Source of the DNA: Phycicoccus sp. Soil748
GTDB lineage: Bacteria; Actinomycetota; Actinomycetes; Actinomycetales; Dermatophilaceae
NCBI RefSeq assembly: GCF_001428025.1
Contig: NZ_LMSC01000009.1
Location: 28,445-92,444 of the forward strand
DNA length: 64,000 nt
Direction of reading: 5' to 3'
Shown here one piece after another: positions 44,086 through 53,436 of the stretch; within the stretch, counting starts at the first letter, position 1; every line of letters begins with the position of its first letter. The notes under the pieces are model-generated. The model was not told the DNA's origin and made no database searches. It was given only the letters and a program-made list of their open reading frames with translations. The position numbers and the translations under genes were made by a program.

Positions 44086-44120
44086 CAGGGCCGGTGCACC
44101 GAGACGGTGCACCGGCCCTG
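44086..44120. terminator. Bidirectional terminator between M6 copy 2 and the peroxiredoxin gene
   Basis: Perfect 15-bp stem CAGGGCCGGTGCACC / GGTGCACCGGCCCTG with loop GAGAC, 27 bp after one stop and 13 bp from the convergent one. It is among the most stable hairpins in the window. Confidence 0.85.
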
Positions 44121-44133
44121 TCCGGGTCAGGTG

Positions 44134-44604
44134 TCAGGCAGACAGCTCGCGCAGCGCCTCGTGGTAGCCGGTGAAGTCACGGCCCTGGCCGATCTCGTTG
44201 ATGAGGGTCCAGCGCACGACCCCCTCGCGGTCGAGCAGGAACGTGCCGCGCAGCGCGGCCCCGGCCTGCTCGTTGAGGACCCCGAAGGACTCTGCCACGG
44301 CCCCGTGCGGCCAGAAGTCCGACAGCAGGGGGAAGAAGTAGCCCTCCTTGTCGGCCCAGGCGCGCTGGCTGAACATGTGGTCGGTCGAGATGGCGAGCAC
44401 CTGGACGTCGTCGGAGACGAAGGCGCCGAGGTTGTCGCGGATCTCGCACAGCTCCCCGGTGCAGATGCCGGAGAAGGCGAAGGGGTAGAACACCACGACG
44501 ACGTTCTTGGCGCCCTTGAAGGACGACAGGGTGACGTCCTGGCCGTTCTGGTCCTTGAGCGTGAAGTCGGGCGCGACGTCCCCGACGGACAGCGGTGTGG
44601 TCAT
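44134..44604 (-). CDS. ahpE: AhpE/Bcp-type peroxiredoxin
   Basis: 156-aa thiol peroxidase that reduces peroxides and peroxynitrite. APDFTLKDQNGQDVTLSSF and FPLLSDFWPHGAVAESFGV with NEQAGAALRGTFLLD match mycobacterial AhpE closely. The peroxidatic Cys48 is in FSGICTGELCEI. Unlike 1-Cys AhpE of M. tuberculosis, a second Cys53 stands five residues later, the spacing of 2-Cys Bcp proteins. Possibly leaderless (CAGACT 7 nt before the ATG). It sits beside DUF3052 as in mycobacteria. Confidence 0.92.
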   Translation of the reverse strand: MTTPLSVGDVAPDFTLKDQNGQDVTLSSFKGAKNVVVVFYPFAFSGICTGELCEIRDNLGAFVSDDVQVLAISTDHMFSQRAWADKEGYFFPLLSDFWPHGAVAESFGVLNEQAGAALRGTFLLDREGVVRWTLINEIGQGRDFTGYHEALRELSA

Positions 44605-44611
44605 GGCCGGC

Positions 44612-44617
44612 AGTCTG
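44612..44617 (-). promoter_or_regulatory. Possible -10 of ahpE (leaderless variant)
   Basis: CAGACT on the minus strand, 7 nt before the ATG; it differs from the common TAGACT element only at its first base. Confidence 0.4.
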
Positions 44618-44626
44618 CCAGCGATC

Positions 44627-45052
44627 TCAGCGACGCACCGACTTGGGGGCGACGAGGCGGGTACCGGTCCAGTCGTCGCAGGCGTTGACGGTGCCCGAGG
44701 TGTGCAGGCCGGCCGTGGTGGCGGCCTCCTCGATGTCGCTGGCCTGGACGTGGCCCGGGCGACCCGCCTTGGGGGCCAGGACCACGATGAAGGCGCCCTC
44801 GGCGAGGTTGGTCAGGGCGTCGACGACGGCGTCGACGAGGTCGCCGTCGCCCTCACGCCACCAGATGAGGACCGCGTCGGCGACGTCGGCGTAGTCCTCG
44901 TCCTCCAGCTCGGTGCCCGTGAGGTCCTCGATGGCGAACCGGAGGTCGTCGTCGACGTCCGTGTCGTAGCCGAACTCCTGGATCACCTGGCCTGCGGCGA
45001 ACCCCAGACGGCCGGCCCCACTCTGCGGCGCCGTCTGCGCGGACGTGCTCAC
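44627..45052 (-). CDS. DUF3052 family protein
   Basis: 141-aa acidic cytosolic protein conserved in actinobacteria, function unknown. Family pattern: GRLGFAAGQVIQEFGYDTDV then LRFAIEDLTGTELEDEDYAD, AVLIWWREGDGDLVD and FIVVLAPKAGRPGHVQASDI. In several actinobacteria it lies next to aceE or ahpE; here aceE is 5.5 kb away after inserted genes. GTG start at 45050-45052 with GGAGAAGG just upstream. Own promoter with a ~60-nt leader. Confidence 0.9.
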   Translation of the reverse strand: MSTSAQTAPQSGAGRLGFAAGQVIQEFGYDTDVDDDLRFAIEDLTGTELEDEDYADVADAVLIWWREGDGDLVDAVVDALTNLAEGAFIVVLAPKAGRPGHVQASDIEEAATTAGLHTSGTVNACDDWTGTRLVAPKSVRR

Positions 45053-45119
45053 GTACCTTCTCCGATTCTCCTCGTGGGCGTCGACCCTGTGTCGACCGTG
45101 CTGCCCCACTGTGGCGCAC

Positions 45120-45148
45120 AGTCCACTCTGTCCGGCCCGTTTGCGCAA
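45120..45148 (-). promoter_or_regulatory. Promoter of the DUF3052 gene
   Basis: Minus-strand -35 TTGCGC (45143-45148), 17-bp spacer, -10 TGGACT (45120-45125). One of the few promoters here with both boxes at ideal spacing. Confidence 0.55.
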
Positions 45149-45172
45149 CCAGGTCCACGGAATCGCCGCTGT

Positions 45173-46714
45173 TCAGCCGCGATGTGGACGCCCCGGCCAC
45201 TGGCCTGCCGGGCTGTGCACGCGGTTGCGGGCACGGGCGGAGCGCACGACCTGCTCGGTCAGCAGCTGTTCGGCGTCGGCGCTGTCGAGGTGGGCGACCA
45301 GCGGCCTCACAGGTCCCGGCGTGGAGACGAGCCGGACGGTGGCGACGCCGGCGGCGCGCTCCACCGGCCCCTGCGTCACCGCGAGCGACTGCACCCGGGC
45401 GTGCGGCACGAACTGCGCGCTGCGGTAGAGCAGCCCGCGCCGGGTCACGAGCAGGTCCGGCAGCACGGCATACCCGCGCCGCCGCCAGCTGAGGGGGTCG
45501 AGGAAGCGGGCACGTCGGGTGGCCGTCGTGAACCCCTGGGACGTGCCGTGCCCCGTCAGGGCGGCCACCGCGACGGGGGCTACGGCGCCGGGCTGGACCA
45601 GCGACAGCACGGCCAGCGCCTCGTCGAGCGTGCCCACCGGCAGCAGCACCGTGTCGGTCTCGTCGTCGCCGCGGCCGGCGCCCGCGACGTTGACCCGCAG
45701 CCGCCACCACCCGGTCAACCGCCACGGCAGCGACTGGCTCACCTCGACGGCCTGGATGCGGTGCAGCGGCACCGTCGTCGTGCGCAGGTCGGTCAGCCCG
45801 TGGCGCAGCCGCAGCCGGTCGCCCTGGTGGACCACCTCGAAGTTGGTCTCGTGGGTGAGCCGCTTGGCCTGGGCGCCCCCGATGGCCAGCGCGGTCGGGC
45901 CGAGCCAGGCCAGCATCCCGGGGATGCCCCCGAGGATCGAGCCGACGAGGGCGGGCACCGCCAGGACCAGCAGCAGGGACTGGCCCGTGAAGAGGATCGA
46001 CTGCACGACACGGCTGTTGGGCACGGACACGACCCCCTCGGCGACCTGTTCGGCGACGACTCGTCCTGGCCCCTCGGCCGAGGCGGCGTCGGCGAAGGGC
46101 TCGTCAGTGAGGCGGCCGGCGGTCTCGTGCGGACGGGACAGCTCGTCCTCGCGGGCGGCGAGCGCGACCAGCTGTTCGCGGACCTCCTGGGCGCGGGCGT
46201 CGGAGAGGAACGCCAGGGTGAGGTGCGAGTCGCGCCCCCCGGCCGAGCGCACCACGACCTCGGACAGCCCCGTCAGGCGGGCGAGCAGCGGTCGCCCGAC
46301 GTCGACGGCCTGGACCCGGTCGAACCGCACCTGCCGGTGCTGGCGGAACACGAAGCCGGTGCGCAGCTCGATGAGGGTGGCCGTGACCCGGTAGCGGGAG
46401 AACCGCCACGACAGCCAGGCGCCGCCGACGATGGCCAGCAGGACGACGAGCACCCCGATCGCGGCCCACCCCAGGTGCCCGTCGGTGGGGTCGTCGCCCG
46501 CGGCACCCACGAGCCGGTCGGCCTGCTGCGACACGACGTAGGCCATCACCGCGAGGAACGCGAGGCCGCCGCGCAGCAGCGGGGACAGCGGGTGCAGGTG
46601 CTGCCAGTCGGCCTCTTCGACCGCCGGGGCAGGCCCGTGGTCGGCCCCGTCCACGGAGTCGTACACCGCGTCGCTCACCCCGTCCCTCACCGGGTCGCTC
46701 ACCGGGTCGCTCAC
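45173..46714 (-). CDS. PH-domain (bPH2) membrane protein, YdbT-like
   Basis: 513-aa membrane protein with paired hydrophobic segments near residues 48-62 and 81-101 and again near 240-280, alternating with bacterial PH domains (FRQHRQVRFDRVQAVDVGRP; DLRTTTVPLHRIQAVEVSQS; VPHARVQSLAVTQGPVERAA), so three copies. Function unknown; in Bacillus the YdbS-YdbT pair affects sensitivity to certain peptides. The GTG start overlaps the preceding gene's stop as GTGA. The N-terminus has repeated SDPVSDPVRDGVSD. Confidence 0.85.
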   Translation of the reverse strand: MSDPVSDPVRDGVSDAVYDSVDGADHGPAPAVEEADWQHLHPLSPLLRGGLAFLAVMAYVVSQQADRLVGAAGDDPTDGHLGWAAIGVLVVLLAIVGGAWLSWRFSRYRVTATLIELRTGFVFRQHRQVRFDRVQAVDVGRPLLARLTGLSEVVVRSAGGRDSHLTLAFLSDARAQEVREQLVALAAREDELSRPHETAGRLTDEPFADAASAEGPGRVVAEQVAEGVVSVPNSRVVQSILFTGQSLLLVLAVPALVGSILGGIPGMLAWLGPTALAIGGAQAKRLTHETNFEVVHQGDRLRLRHGLTDLRTTTVPLHRIQAVEVSQSLPWRLTGWWRLRVNVAGAGRGDDETDTVLLPVGTLDEALAVLSLVQPGAVAPVAVAALTGHGTSQGFTTATRRARFLDPLSWRRRGYAVLPDLLVTRRGLLYRSAQFVPHARVQSLAVTQGPVERAAGVATVRLVSTPGPVRPLVAHLDSADAEQLLTEQVVRSARARNRVHSPAGQWPGRPHRG

Positions 46715-47247
46715 AGTCCCGCGCGCTGGGACTCGCCGCGGGCGGCGAGCCGTTCGCGCAGGGCCTCCGCCTCGGCCGTGGGCAGACCGGGGATGCGACC
46801 GCCGCTCTCCGGTGAGGCGGTGTGCAGCTCGACGGTCGCCATGCCGAGGCGACGGACCAGCGGGCCGGACTGCACGTCGACGTACTGCAGCCGGCCGTAG
46901 GGCACCGACACCAGCGAGCGGAACAGCCGGCCGCGCCGGACGACCAGCTCCTCGGCCGTCTCAGCCCACGAGATCGCCGACACCTGGCGCGTGACGACCC
47001 ACGCGGCGACACCTGCTGCGAGGACGAGTCCCGCGACCACGACCCAGGCCCACGTCCAGGCGAGCACGGCGACCAGCAGCGCCACGACGAGCAGCGGGGT
47101 GAGGACGCACGCCGCGACGGTGAGGCGGGCAGTGCGCAGGCGCGGCGACACGGACCGCCACGGCAGGCCGCCGTCACCGTGGAGCCGCACCACCACCCGC
47201 GCGTCGACGGTGCCGTCCAGGGGCCCGGGAGAGGTCGAGTCGCTCAC
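46711..47247 (-). CDS. PH-domain membrane protein, YdbS-like
   Basis: 178-aa protein: two transmembrane helices (VAACVLTPLLVVALLVAVLA; VVVAGLVLAAGVAAWVV) followed by one bPH2 domain (LFRSLVSVPYGRLQYVDVQS). It pairs with the larger YdbT-like protein encoded downstream with a 4-bp overlap, so the two probably form a complex. GTG start, leaderless with TAGGTT 6 nt upstream. Divergent from fdhD. Confidence 0.87.
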   Translation of the reverse strand: MSDSTSPGPLDGTVDARVVVRLHGDGGLPWRSVSPRLRTARLTVAACVLTPLLVVALLVAVLAWTWAWVVVAGLVLAAGVAAWVVTRQVSAISWAETAEELVVRRGRLFRSLVSVPYGRLQYVDVQSGPLVRRLGMATVELHTASPESGGRIPGLPTAEAEALRERLAARGESQRAGL

Positions 47248-47253
47248 GCCACC

Positions 47254-47259
47254 AACCTA
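47254..47259 (-). promoter_or_regulatory. -10 element of the PH-domain operon (leaderless)
   Basis: TAGGTT on the minus strand with a 6-nt gap to the GTG start. Confidence 0.65.
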
Positions 47260-47327
47260 ACCGGGCGGCGGCCCGGTGGACCGGCGCTTCGGCAGGACGC
47301 CACCGCGCACCCCGTCCGGCGTCGGCA

Positions 47328-47333
47328 TAGTGT
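47328..47333 (+). promoter_or_regulatory. -10 element of fdhD (leaderless)
   Basis: TAGTGT with a 6-nt gap to the GTG start at 47340. Confidence 0.6.
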
Positions 47334-47339
47334 GCGGGT

Positions 47340-48176
47340 GTGGGCAGGGTGACGCAGCGAACTCCGGCGGTCCGGCTCGAGGTGACCCCCGACGGAGTGG
47401 TGTCGAGAGCCCGGCCCGACACCGTCGCGGTCGAGGAGCCCCTCGAGATGCGCGTGGGCGGCACGTCGATGTCGGTGACGATGCGCACGCCCGGTGACGA
47501 CTTCGACCTCACCATCGGGCACCTGCTCACCGAGGGCGCCCTGCGCGACGCCGCCGACGTGGCGACGCTGATGCACTGCCTCGACGAGGACGAGTCCGGC
47601 TCCCCCACCTACAACGTCGTGGACGTGACCCTGGCGCCCGGCGCGACGCTGGACCTGTCGCGCAGCGAGCGCCACGAGTACACGTCCAGCGCCTGTGGGG
47701 TGTGCGGCAAGACGAGCATCGACGCCATCACCACGCGCCGCCCGTACGCCGTGGACGCCGACCCCGTGCGCCTGTCCCCCGCGACGCTCGTGGCGATGCC
47801 CGACGAGCTGCGCACCCACCAGAAGGCGTTCGACCGGACGGGAGGGCTCCATGCCGCAGGCCTGTTCACGGCTGACGGCCAGGCGCTCGTCGTGCGGGAG
47901 GACGTCGGCCGCCACAACGCCGTCGACAAGGTCGTCGGCTGGGCCGGTCGAGAGGGGCGGCTGCCGCTGACCGGGCACGTCCTCGTGGTGAGCGGCCGGG
48001 CCAGCTTCGAGCTCGTGCAGAAGGCGGTCATGGCCGGCATCCCCGCCCTGGTGGCGGTGTCCGCCCCGTCGTCCCTCGCAGTCGGCCTCGCCCGCGAGGC
48101 GGGCCTGACCCTGGTGGGCTTCGCCCGCGCCCCACGCCTCACCGTCTACGCCGGCGAGCACCGCCTCGACACCTGA
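47340..48176 (+). CDS. fdhD: Formate dehydrogenase sulfurtransferase FdhD
   Basis: 278-aa sulfur carrier that sulfurates the Mo/W-bis-PGD cofactor before insertion into formate dehydrogenase, taking sulfur from a cysteine desulfurase. The catalytic loop SSACGVCGKTS has both Cys119 and Cys122. Other signatures: IGHLLTEGAL, HQKAFDRTGGLHAAGLF, REDVGRHNAVDKVVG and SGRASFELVQKA. No formate dehydrogenase gene lies in the window. GTG start, leaderless. Confidence 0.95.
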   Translation: MGRVTQRTPAVRLEVTPDGVVSRARPDTVAVEEPLEMRVGGTSMSVTMRTPGDDFDLTIGHLLTEGALRDAADVATLMHCLDEDESGSPTYNVVDVTLAPGATLDLSRSERHEYTSSACGVCGKTSIDAITTRRPYAVDADPVRLSPATLVAMPDELRTHQKAFDRTGGLHAAGLFTADGQALVVREDVGRHNAVDKVVGWAGREGRLPLTGHVLVVSGRASFELVQKAVMAGIPALVAVSAPSSLAVGLAREAGLTLVGFARAPRLTVYAGEHRLDT

Positions 48177-48233
48177 GGCTGCTGGGGGTGCGGGTCGGGC
48201 GGGTTGCCACCCGGTCACTGCCGGGGCTCCCCG

Positions 48234-50375
48234 TCAGGCCATCGCCCTGGTGAGCTCGGAGGCCATGAGCTTCCAGAGGCTCTCGCTGTAGCCGTCGGTG
48301 AGGTGGTTGGAGTCGCGGTACATGATCAACCCTGCCGGCGACACGACCGGGCACGACTGCTGCGGGCAGATCACGGGCGTCAGGTCGATGGTGCGGAACG
48401 CCTTCGGCGCCGCCGCCTTCTCGGCCGCCAGGAGCGCACCGTCCTGGTGCGTCGTCGCGGTCCGGTCGAAGGCGCAGTCGGCCGCGTCCTCGGTGCGGGA
48501 CAGGCACGCGGGCACGTCGTGCGGCGGGCGCGGGGTGTCGGTCATGACCACGATCCTCGGCGCCACCTTCGCCAGCGTCGGGTAGGTCCGTGCGGAGCCC
48601 TTGGACCACAGGTCGGCGATGGTGTCCGGCGTCGCCCGTGAGCCGTCGGCCTGCAGGGCGATGTCCTTGTAGTCCTTCCAGCGCCCGATGACGACGGCGT
48701 CGAGCCCGTCGATCTTCGAGACCTGGTCCAGGACGTGGCCACGCCACTCCTCGCACGCGGTGTAGCGGCCCTTGGCCTGCACGTGGAAGATCGGGACGTC
48801 GGTCATGGTGCACGACGGCTTGGCGTAGTGGTAGACCGTCCAGCCCTTCTCCTCGGCCGCCCGGGCGAGCGCCGGGAGCCACTGCTGCGCGTGTGAGTCA
48901 CCGAGCAGGGCGATGGTCTTCTTCCCACCGTCGGCAGGCCCGATGCGGCACTCCTCCGGCGGGGGCGCGTCGGTGGTCGCGTACCCCGTGTAGCACGGGG
49001 TGCTGTCCTTCGGCCGACTCGCGCGCGCATCGGACGGCGTGCGAGGCCCCGCGACGTCGGTGGCGAGGTGGGCGGTGGCTCCGCGGGTGGCCTTGGCGGA
49101 GGCGACCGCGGCCACGGGCTGCTCCCCCGCGAGCTTGGTGCTCACGGCCAGGCCGCACGCAGCGACGAGGGAGGTCGCGACGAAGACGCCACCCCACTGG
49201 GCCGACCGGCGGCGCGAGACGGTGAGGAACTGCGCGGCCCGCAGCGGCTGCTCGACGAGGTAGTGGCTGGCCACGGCGAGGAGGAACGACACCACCAGGG
49301 CCGCGACCACCACCAGCGGCCGGGCGTGGTTGCCGGGGGACGCCGCCCCGTCGGCACTGACCTCTGGCCACCGCGCCCCGGCGAGGACCAGGCAGGGCCA
49401 GTGCCAGAGGTACCACGCGTACGACACGCGCCCGACGAACCGCGGCCCGGCCTGGCTCAGGAGCGCCGAGACCCCCCGGTCGCCGGCCTTGACGCCTCCG
49501 ACCAACAGCAGCACAGTGCCCAGCACGGGCACTGCCGCAGCGAGACCCGGGAACGGCGTGGCCTCGTCCATCAGGAGCACAGAGCCCACGACGAGGGCTG
49601 CGCCCAGCCAGGCGGCACCCGTGGCCGCGCGCCGGGTCAGCTGGCCGAGCACCGGGCGCACGAGGGCGAGCCCGCCACCGGCGGCGAGCTCCCAGGCGCG
49701 GGTGTGGAGCCCGTAGTAGGCCCCGGCCGCACCGGAGCTCGTCTGCTGGATCGACAGCAGGAGCGAGACCACGAAGACCCCGCCGAGCGCCCAGGCCATG
49801 CGGCGGAACGCCACGGCCCACGACCTGCGCGCCACCCCGGACATGCCGATGAGCACGACGAGGAGCAGCGGCCACACGACGTAGAACTGCTCCTCGACCC
49901 CGAGGGACCAGAAGTGCAGGACCGGCGACTTGTCGGTGTCGGCCATGTACTGCGTCGCCTCGAGGGCGAAGCGCCAGTTGGCCACCCCGAGGGCGGCCGC
50001 GGCCAGGTCGACCGCGACGCCCGCGCGGTCGATGGCGGGCACGAGGACCTGGGTGGCCGCCGCGGTCGTGGCCAGCACGAGGGCCGCCAGCGGCAGCAGT
50101 CGGCGCACGCGCCGGGCGTAGAAGTGGGTCAGGGAGATGCGCCCCGTCCGGGCCAGCTCGTCGACGAGCAGGCCGGTGATGAGGAAGCCCGACAGGACGA
50201 AGAAGACGTCGACGCCGACGAAGCCGCCGCTGACGAGACCGAGGCCCGCGTGGAACGCCACGACGGCGGTGACGGCCACGGCGCGCAGGCCCTCGATGTC
50301 GCCACGGAACCGGGCACGACGCGCACTGCGGGAGTCCTCACCGGGGGTGGTGGGGTTGACCAGGAGGGAAGACAT
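48234..50375 (-). CDS. Membrane O-acyltransferase with SGNH domain (OafA/YrhL type)
   Basis: 713-aa protein. Residues ~25-390 are an acyltransferase-3 domain with about 11 transmembrane helices, opening RGDIEGLRAVAVTAVVAFHA and holding GFVGVDVFFVLSGFLITGLL and HFWSLGVEEQFYVVWPLLLV. After a linker, residues ~485-713 form an SGNH hydrolase-like domain with IALLGDSHAQQWLPAL (Asp493, Ser494) and DSNHLTDGYS near the end. Such proteins acetylate or acylate cell-surface polysaccharides or peptidoglycan. No polysaccharide cluster is adjacent. The start at 50375 has no clear ribosome site. Confidence 0.9.
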   Translation of the reverse strand: MSSLLVNPTTPGEDSRSARRARFRGDIEGLRAVAVTAVVAFHAGLGLVSGGFVGVDVFFVLSGFLITGLLVDELARTGRISLTHFYARRVRRLLPLAALVLATTAAATQVLVPAIDRAGVAVDLAAAALGVANWRFALEATQYMADTDKSPVLHFWSLGVEEQFYVVWPLLLVVLIGMSGVARRSWAVAFRRMAWALGGVFVVSLLLSIQQTSSGAAGAYYGLHTRAWELAAGGGLALVRPVLGQLTRRAATGAAWLGAALVVGSVLLMDEATPFPGLAAAVPVLGTVLLLVGGVKAGDRGVSALLSQAGPRFVGRVSYAWYLWHWPCLVLAGARWPEVSADGAASPGNHARPLVVVAALVVSFLLAVASHYLVEQPLRAAQFLTVSRRRSAQWGGVFVATSLVAACGLAVSTKLAGEQPVAAVASAKATRGATAHLATDVAGPRTPSDARASRPKDSTPCYTGYATTDAPPPEECRIGPADGGKKTIALLGDSHAQQWLPALARAAEEKGWTVYHYAKPSCTMTDVPIFHVQAKGRYTACEEWRGHVLDQVSKIDGLDAVVIGRWKDYKDIALQADGSRATPDTIADLWSKGSARTYPTLAKVAPRIVVMTDTPRPPHDVPACLSRTEDAADCAFDRTATTHQDGALLAAEKAAAPKAFRTIDLTPVICPQQSCPVVSPAGLIMYRDSNHLTDGYSESLWKLMASELTRAMA

Positions 50376-50451
50376 CGGCACCCAGTCTCCCAACTCGGGA
50401 GCCGTGGGTGAAATCGGCGCGCGCCCCGGGCGCACTGCCGCGTGCTCCGCA

Positions 50452-50463
50452 TACTGGCCAGTA
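50452..50463. promoter_or_regulatory. 12-bp perfect palindrome upstream of aceE
   Basis: TACTGGCCAGTA, about 100 bp before the aceE GTG and 77 bp before the divergent acyltransferase ATG. It could be an operator for either gene; the regulator is unknown. Confidence 0.45.
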
Positions 50464-50560
50464 GGGCCGACCGGGTTGTGACCCTCGCCATGGAAGGGGG
50501 GAAGATGGGTGCTGGTCGCAGGCAACCCCGCGACCGTGGCGCGAGAAAGGACTCACCACC

Positions 50561-53326
50561 GTGGCCGCACGCGAGGAAGCCGGACCCATTCTCAACGGCA
50601 TCCCCAGCCAGCTCCCGGACATCGACCCCGATGAGACCCAGGAGTGGCTCGACTCCCTCGACGGAGTCATCGAGGAGGGCGGTCGCCAGCGGGCCCGCTA
50701 CGTCATGCTCAAGTTGCTCGAGCGCGCTCGGGAGATGCAGGTCGGGGTGCCGTCGCTGACGGCGACCGACTACATCAACACGATCAGCCCCGAGGCCGAG
50801 CCGTGGTTCCCCGGCGACGAGGAGGTCGAGCGCCGCTACCGCGCCTACCTGCGCTGGAACGCCGGCGTCATGGTCCACCGCGCCCAGGCCCCCGGCATCG
50901 GGGTCGGCGGCCACATCTCGACGTACGCCTCGGCAGCCACCCTCTACGAGGTGGGTTTCAACCACTTCTGGCGCGGCGCCGACCACCCCGGCGGCGGCGA
51001 CCAGGTGTTCTTCCAGGGCCACGCCTCCCCGGGCATGTACGCCCGGGCGTTCCTCGAGGGCCGGCTCTCCGAGGACCAGCTCGACGGCTTCCGCCAGGAG
51101 CACAGCCACGTCGTGGCCGGCCAGCCGCTCGCGCTGCCGTCCTACCCGCACCCGCGCCTCATGCCGGACTTCTGGCAGTTCCCGACCGTGTCCATGGGCA
51201 TCGGCCCGATGAACGCGATCTACCAGGCACAGTTCAACAAGTACCTGCACAACCGCGGCCTCAAGGACACCAGCCAGCAGCACGTCTGGGCGTTCCTCGG
51301 CGACGGCGAGATGGACGAGCCGGAGTCCCGTGGGCTGCTGCAGCTCGCGGCCGGCGAGGAGCTCGACAACCTCACCTTCGTCATCAACTGCAACCTGCAG
51401 CGCCTCGACGGCCCGGTCCGCGGCAACGGCAAGATCATCCAGGAGCTCGAGTCGTTCTTCCGCGGCGCGGGCTGGAACGTCATCAAGGTCGTCTGGGGCC
51501 GCGGCTGGGACCCGCTGCTCGCGGCGGACCGTGACGGCGCCCTCGCGCACATCATGAACACCACGAGCGACGGCGACTACCAGACCTTCCGCGCCAACGA
51601 CGGCAAGTACGTCCGCGAGAACTTCTTCGGCCGCGACCCGCGCACCCGCGAGATGGTCAAGGACTGGTCCGACGAGGACATCTGGTGGAAGCTCAAGCGC
51701 GGCGGCCACGACTACCGCAAGGTGTTCGCCGCCTACCAGGCCGCGATGAACCACAACGGCCAGCCGACCGTCATCCTCGCGAAGACGATCAAGGGCTACG
51801 GGCTCGGGACGCACTTCGCCGGCCGCAACGCCACGCACCAGATGAAGAAGTTCACCCTCGACGACCTCAAGGGCTTGCGCGACAGCCTGAAGATCCCCGT
51901 CAGCGACGAGCAGCTCGAGAAGGACCCCTACCGTCCCCCGTACTTCCACCCGGGACCGGACGACCCGACCATCCAGTACCTGCGCGAGCGGCGCCAGAAG
52001 CTCGGCGGCCCGCTGCCGGTACGTCGTGTCCAGCACGAGCCGCTCAAGCTCCCCGACCACTCCGCGTACGCCGTGGTCAAGAAGGGCACCGGCAAGCAGC
52101 AGGTCGCCACGACCATGGCCTTCGTGCGGCTGCTCAAGGAGCTCATGCGCGACAAGGAGTTCGGCAAGCGCGTCGTGCCGATCATCCCCGACGAGGCGCG
52201 CACCTTCGGGATGGACTCGTTCTTCCCGACGATCAAGATCTACAACCCGCACGGGCAGAAGTACACGTCGGTCGACGCCGAGCTGATGCTGGCCTACAAG
52301 GAGGCCAAGGACGGGCAGATCCTGCACCTCGGCATCAACGAGGCGGGCTCTATGGCGGCCTTCACCGCGGCGGGCACGTCCTACGCCACGCACGGCGAGC
52401 CGATGATCCCGATCTACGTCTTCTACTCGATGTTCGGGTTCCAGCGCACCGGCGACTCGATCTGGGCGGCTGCCGACCAGATGACGCGCGGCTTCCTCAT
52501 CGGCGCGACAGCGGGCCGCACCACCCTGACCGGTGAGGGCCTGCAGCACGCCGACGGCCACAGCCCGATCCTCGCGGCGACCAACCCGGCGGTCGTGTCC
52601 TACGACCCCGCGTTCGCCTTCGAGATCGGCCACATCATGGAGGACGGGCTGCGCCGCATGTACGGCGACAACCCCGAGAACGTCATCTACTACATCACCG
52701 TCTACAACGAGCCGATGAGCCAGCCGGCCGAGCCGGAGGACGTCGACCGCGAGGGCATTCTCAAGGGCATGTACCTGTTCGCCCGCGGCACCAGCGACGG
52801 CCTCGGCGACGACGCGCCGCGGGCCCAGCTTCTCGCCTCCGGCGTCGGCGTCCCGTGGGCCCTCGAGGCCCAGGAGCTGCTGCGCAACGACTGGGGCGTG
52901 GTGGCGGACGTCTGGTCGGTGACGTCGTGGACCGAGCTGCGTCGCGACGGCCTCGCCGCCGACGAGCACGCCTTCCTCCACCCTGACGAGGAGCGCCGCG
53001 TCCCCTACGTCACGCAGCGCCTGCGCGACACCAGGGGCCCCGTCGTGGCGGTGTCCGACTACATGCGCCAAGTGCAGGACCAGATCCAGCAGTGGGTGCC
53101 CGGTGACTTCGCGTCGCTCGGTGCCGACGGGTTCGGGTTCTCCGACACCCGGCCGGCGGCGCGCCGCTTCTTCCACATCGACGGCCCGTCGATGGCGGTG
53201 CGGACGCTGCAGATGCTCGCCGAGCGTGGCGAGATCGACGGCTCCGTCCCGCGCGAGGCGGCGGCCCGCTACCGCCTGCTCGACGTCACCGCCGGCACCT
53301 CCGGCAACGCCGGCGGCGAGAGCTGA
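50561..53326 (+). CDS. aceE: Pyruvate dehydrogenase E1 component (homodimeric)
   Basis: Thiamine-diphosphate enzyme that decarboxylates pyruvate and acetylates the lipoyl group of E2, feeding acetyl-CoA. 921 aa, the fused homodimeric AceE type. The ThDP/Mg motif is [14 protein letters not shown] (Gly247-Asp248-Gly249) with partner Asn in [12 protein letters not shown]; further landmarks are [49 protein letters not shown] and [12 protein letters not shown]2 and E3 genes are not in the window. GTG start with AAAGGA 9 nt upstream; fasR-fab genes that consume acetyl-CoA lie just downstream. Confidence 0.98.
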   Translation: MAAREEAGPILNGIPSQLPDIDPDETQEWLDSLDGVIEEGGRQRARYVMLKLLERAREMQVGVPSLTATDYINTISPEAEPWFPGDEEVERRYRAYLRWNAGVMVHRAQAPGIGVGGHISTYASAATLYEVGFNHFWRGADHPGGGDQVFFQGHASPGMYARAFLEGRLSEDQLDGFRQEHSHVVAGQPLALPSYPHPRLMPDFWQFPTVSMGIGPMNAIYQAQFNKYLHNRGLKDTSQQHVWAFLGDGEMDEPESRGLLQLAAGEELDNLTFVINCNLQRLDGPVRGNGKIIQELESFFRGAGWNVIKVVWGRGWDPLLAADRDGALAHIMNTTSDGDYQTFRANDGKYVRENFFGRDPRTREMVKDWSDEDIWWKLKRGGHDYRKVFAAYQAAMNHNGQPTVILAKTIKGYGLGTHFAGRNATHQMKKFTLDDLKGLRDSLKIPVSDEQLEKDPYRPPYFHPGPDDPTIQYLRERRQKLGGPLPVRRVQHEPLKLPDHSAYAVVKKGTGKQQVATTMAFVRLLKELMRDKEFGKRVVPIIPDEARTFGMDSFFPTIKIYNPHGQKYTSVDAELMLAYKEAKDGQILHLGINEAGSMAAFTAAGTSYATHGEPMIPIYVFYSMFGFQRTGDSIWAAADQMTRGFLIGATAGRTTLTGEGLQHADGHSPILAATNPAVVSYDPAFAFEIGHIMEDGLRRMYGDNPENVIYYITVYNEPMSQPAEPEDVDREGILKGMYLFARGTSDGLGDDAPRAQLLASGVGVPWALEAQELLRNDWGVVADVWSVTSWTELRRDGLAADEHAFLHPDEERRVPYVTQRLRDTRGPVVAVSDYMRQVQDQIQQWVPGDFASLGADGFGFSDTRPAARRFFHIDGPSMAVRTLQMLAERGEIDGSVPREAAARYRLLDVTAGTSGNAGGES

Positions 53327-53378
53327 CCGCCTAACCCGACCCGTCCGTCAGTGACGGATCTCCGTGTGGCACAACAGG

Positions 53379-53411
53379 TATGCCGCCCGCTCATCCTGAG
53401 CGGGCGGCATA
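53379..53411 (+). terminator. Terminator of aceE
   Basis: 15-bp perfect stem TATGCCGCCCGCTCA / TGAGCGGGCGGCATA with a 3-nt loop, 53 bp after the aceE stop. It lies just upstream of the epimerase start region. Confidence 0.8.
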
Positions 53412-53436
53412 CGTGCGTCTGGGGCAGGATGGTCGG

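Noticed and set aside
50129..53176. A 1015-codon open frame on the minus strand opposite aceE
   Set aside because: The plus strand encodes an unmistakable full-length AceE. The antisense frame is a by-product of high GC and has no family motif, ribosome site or promoter.
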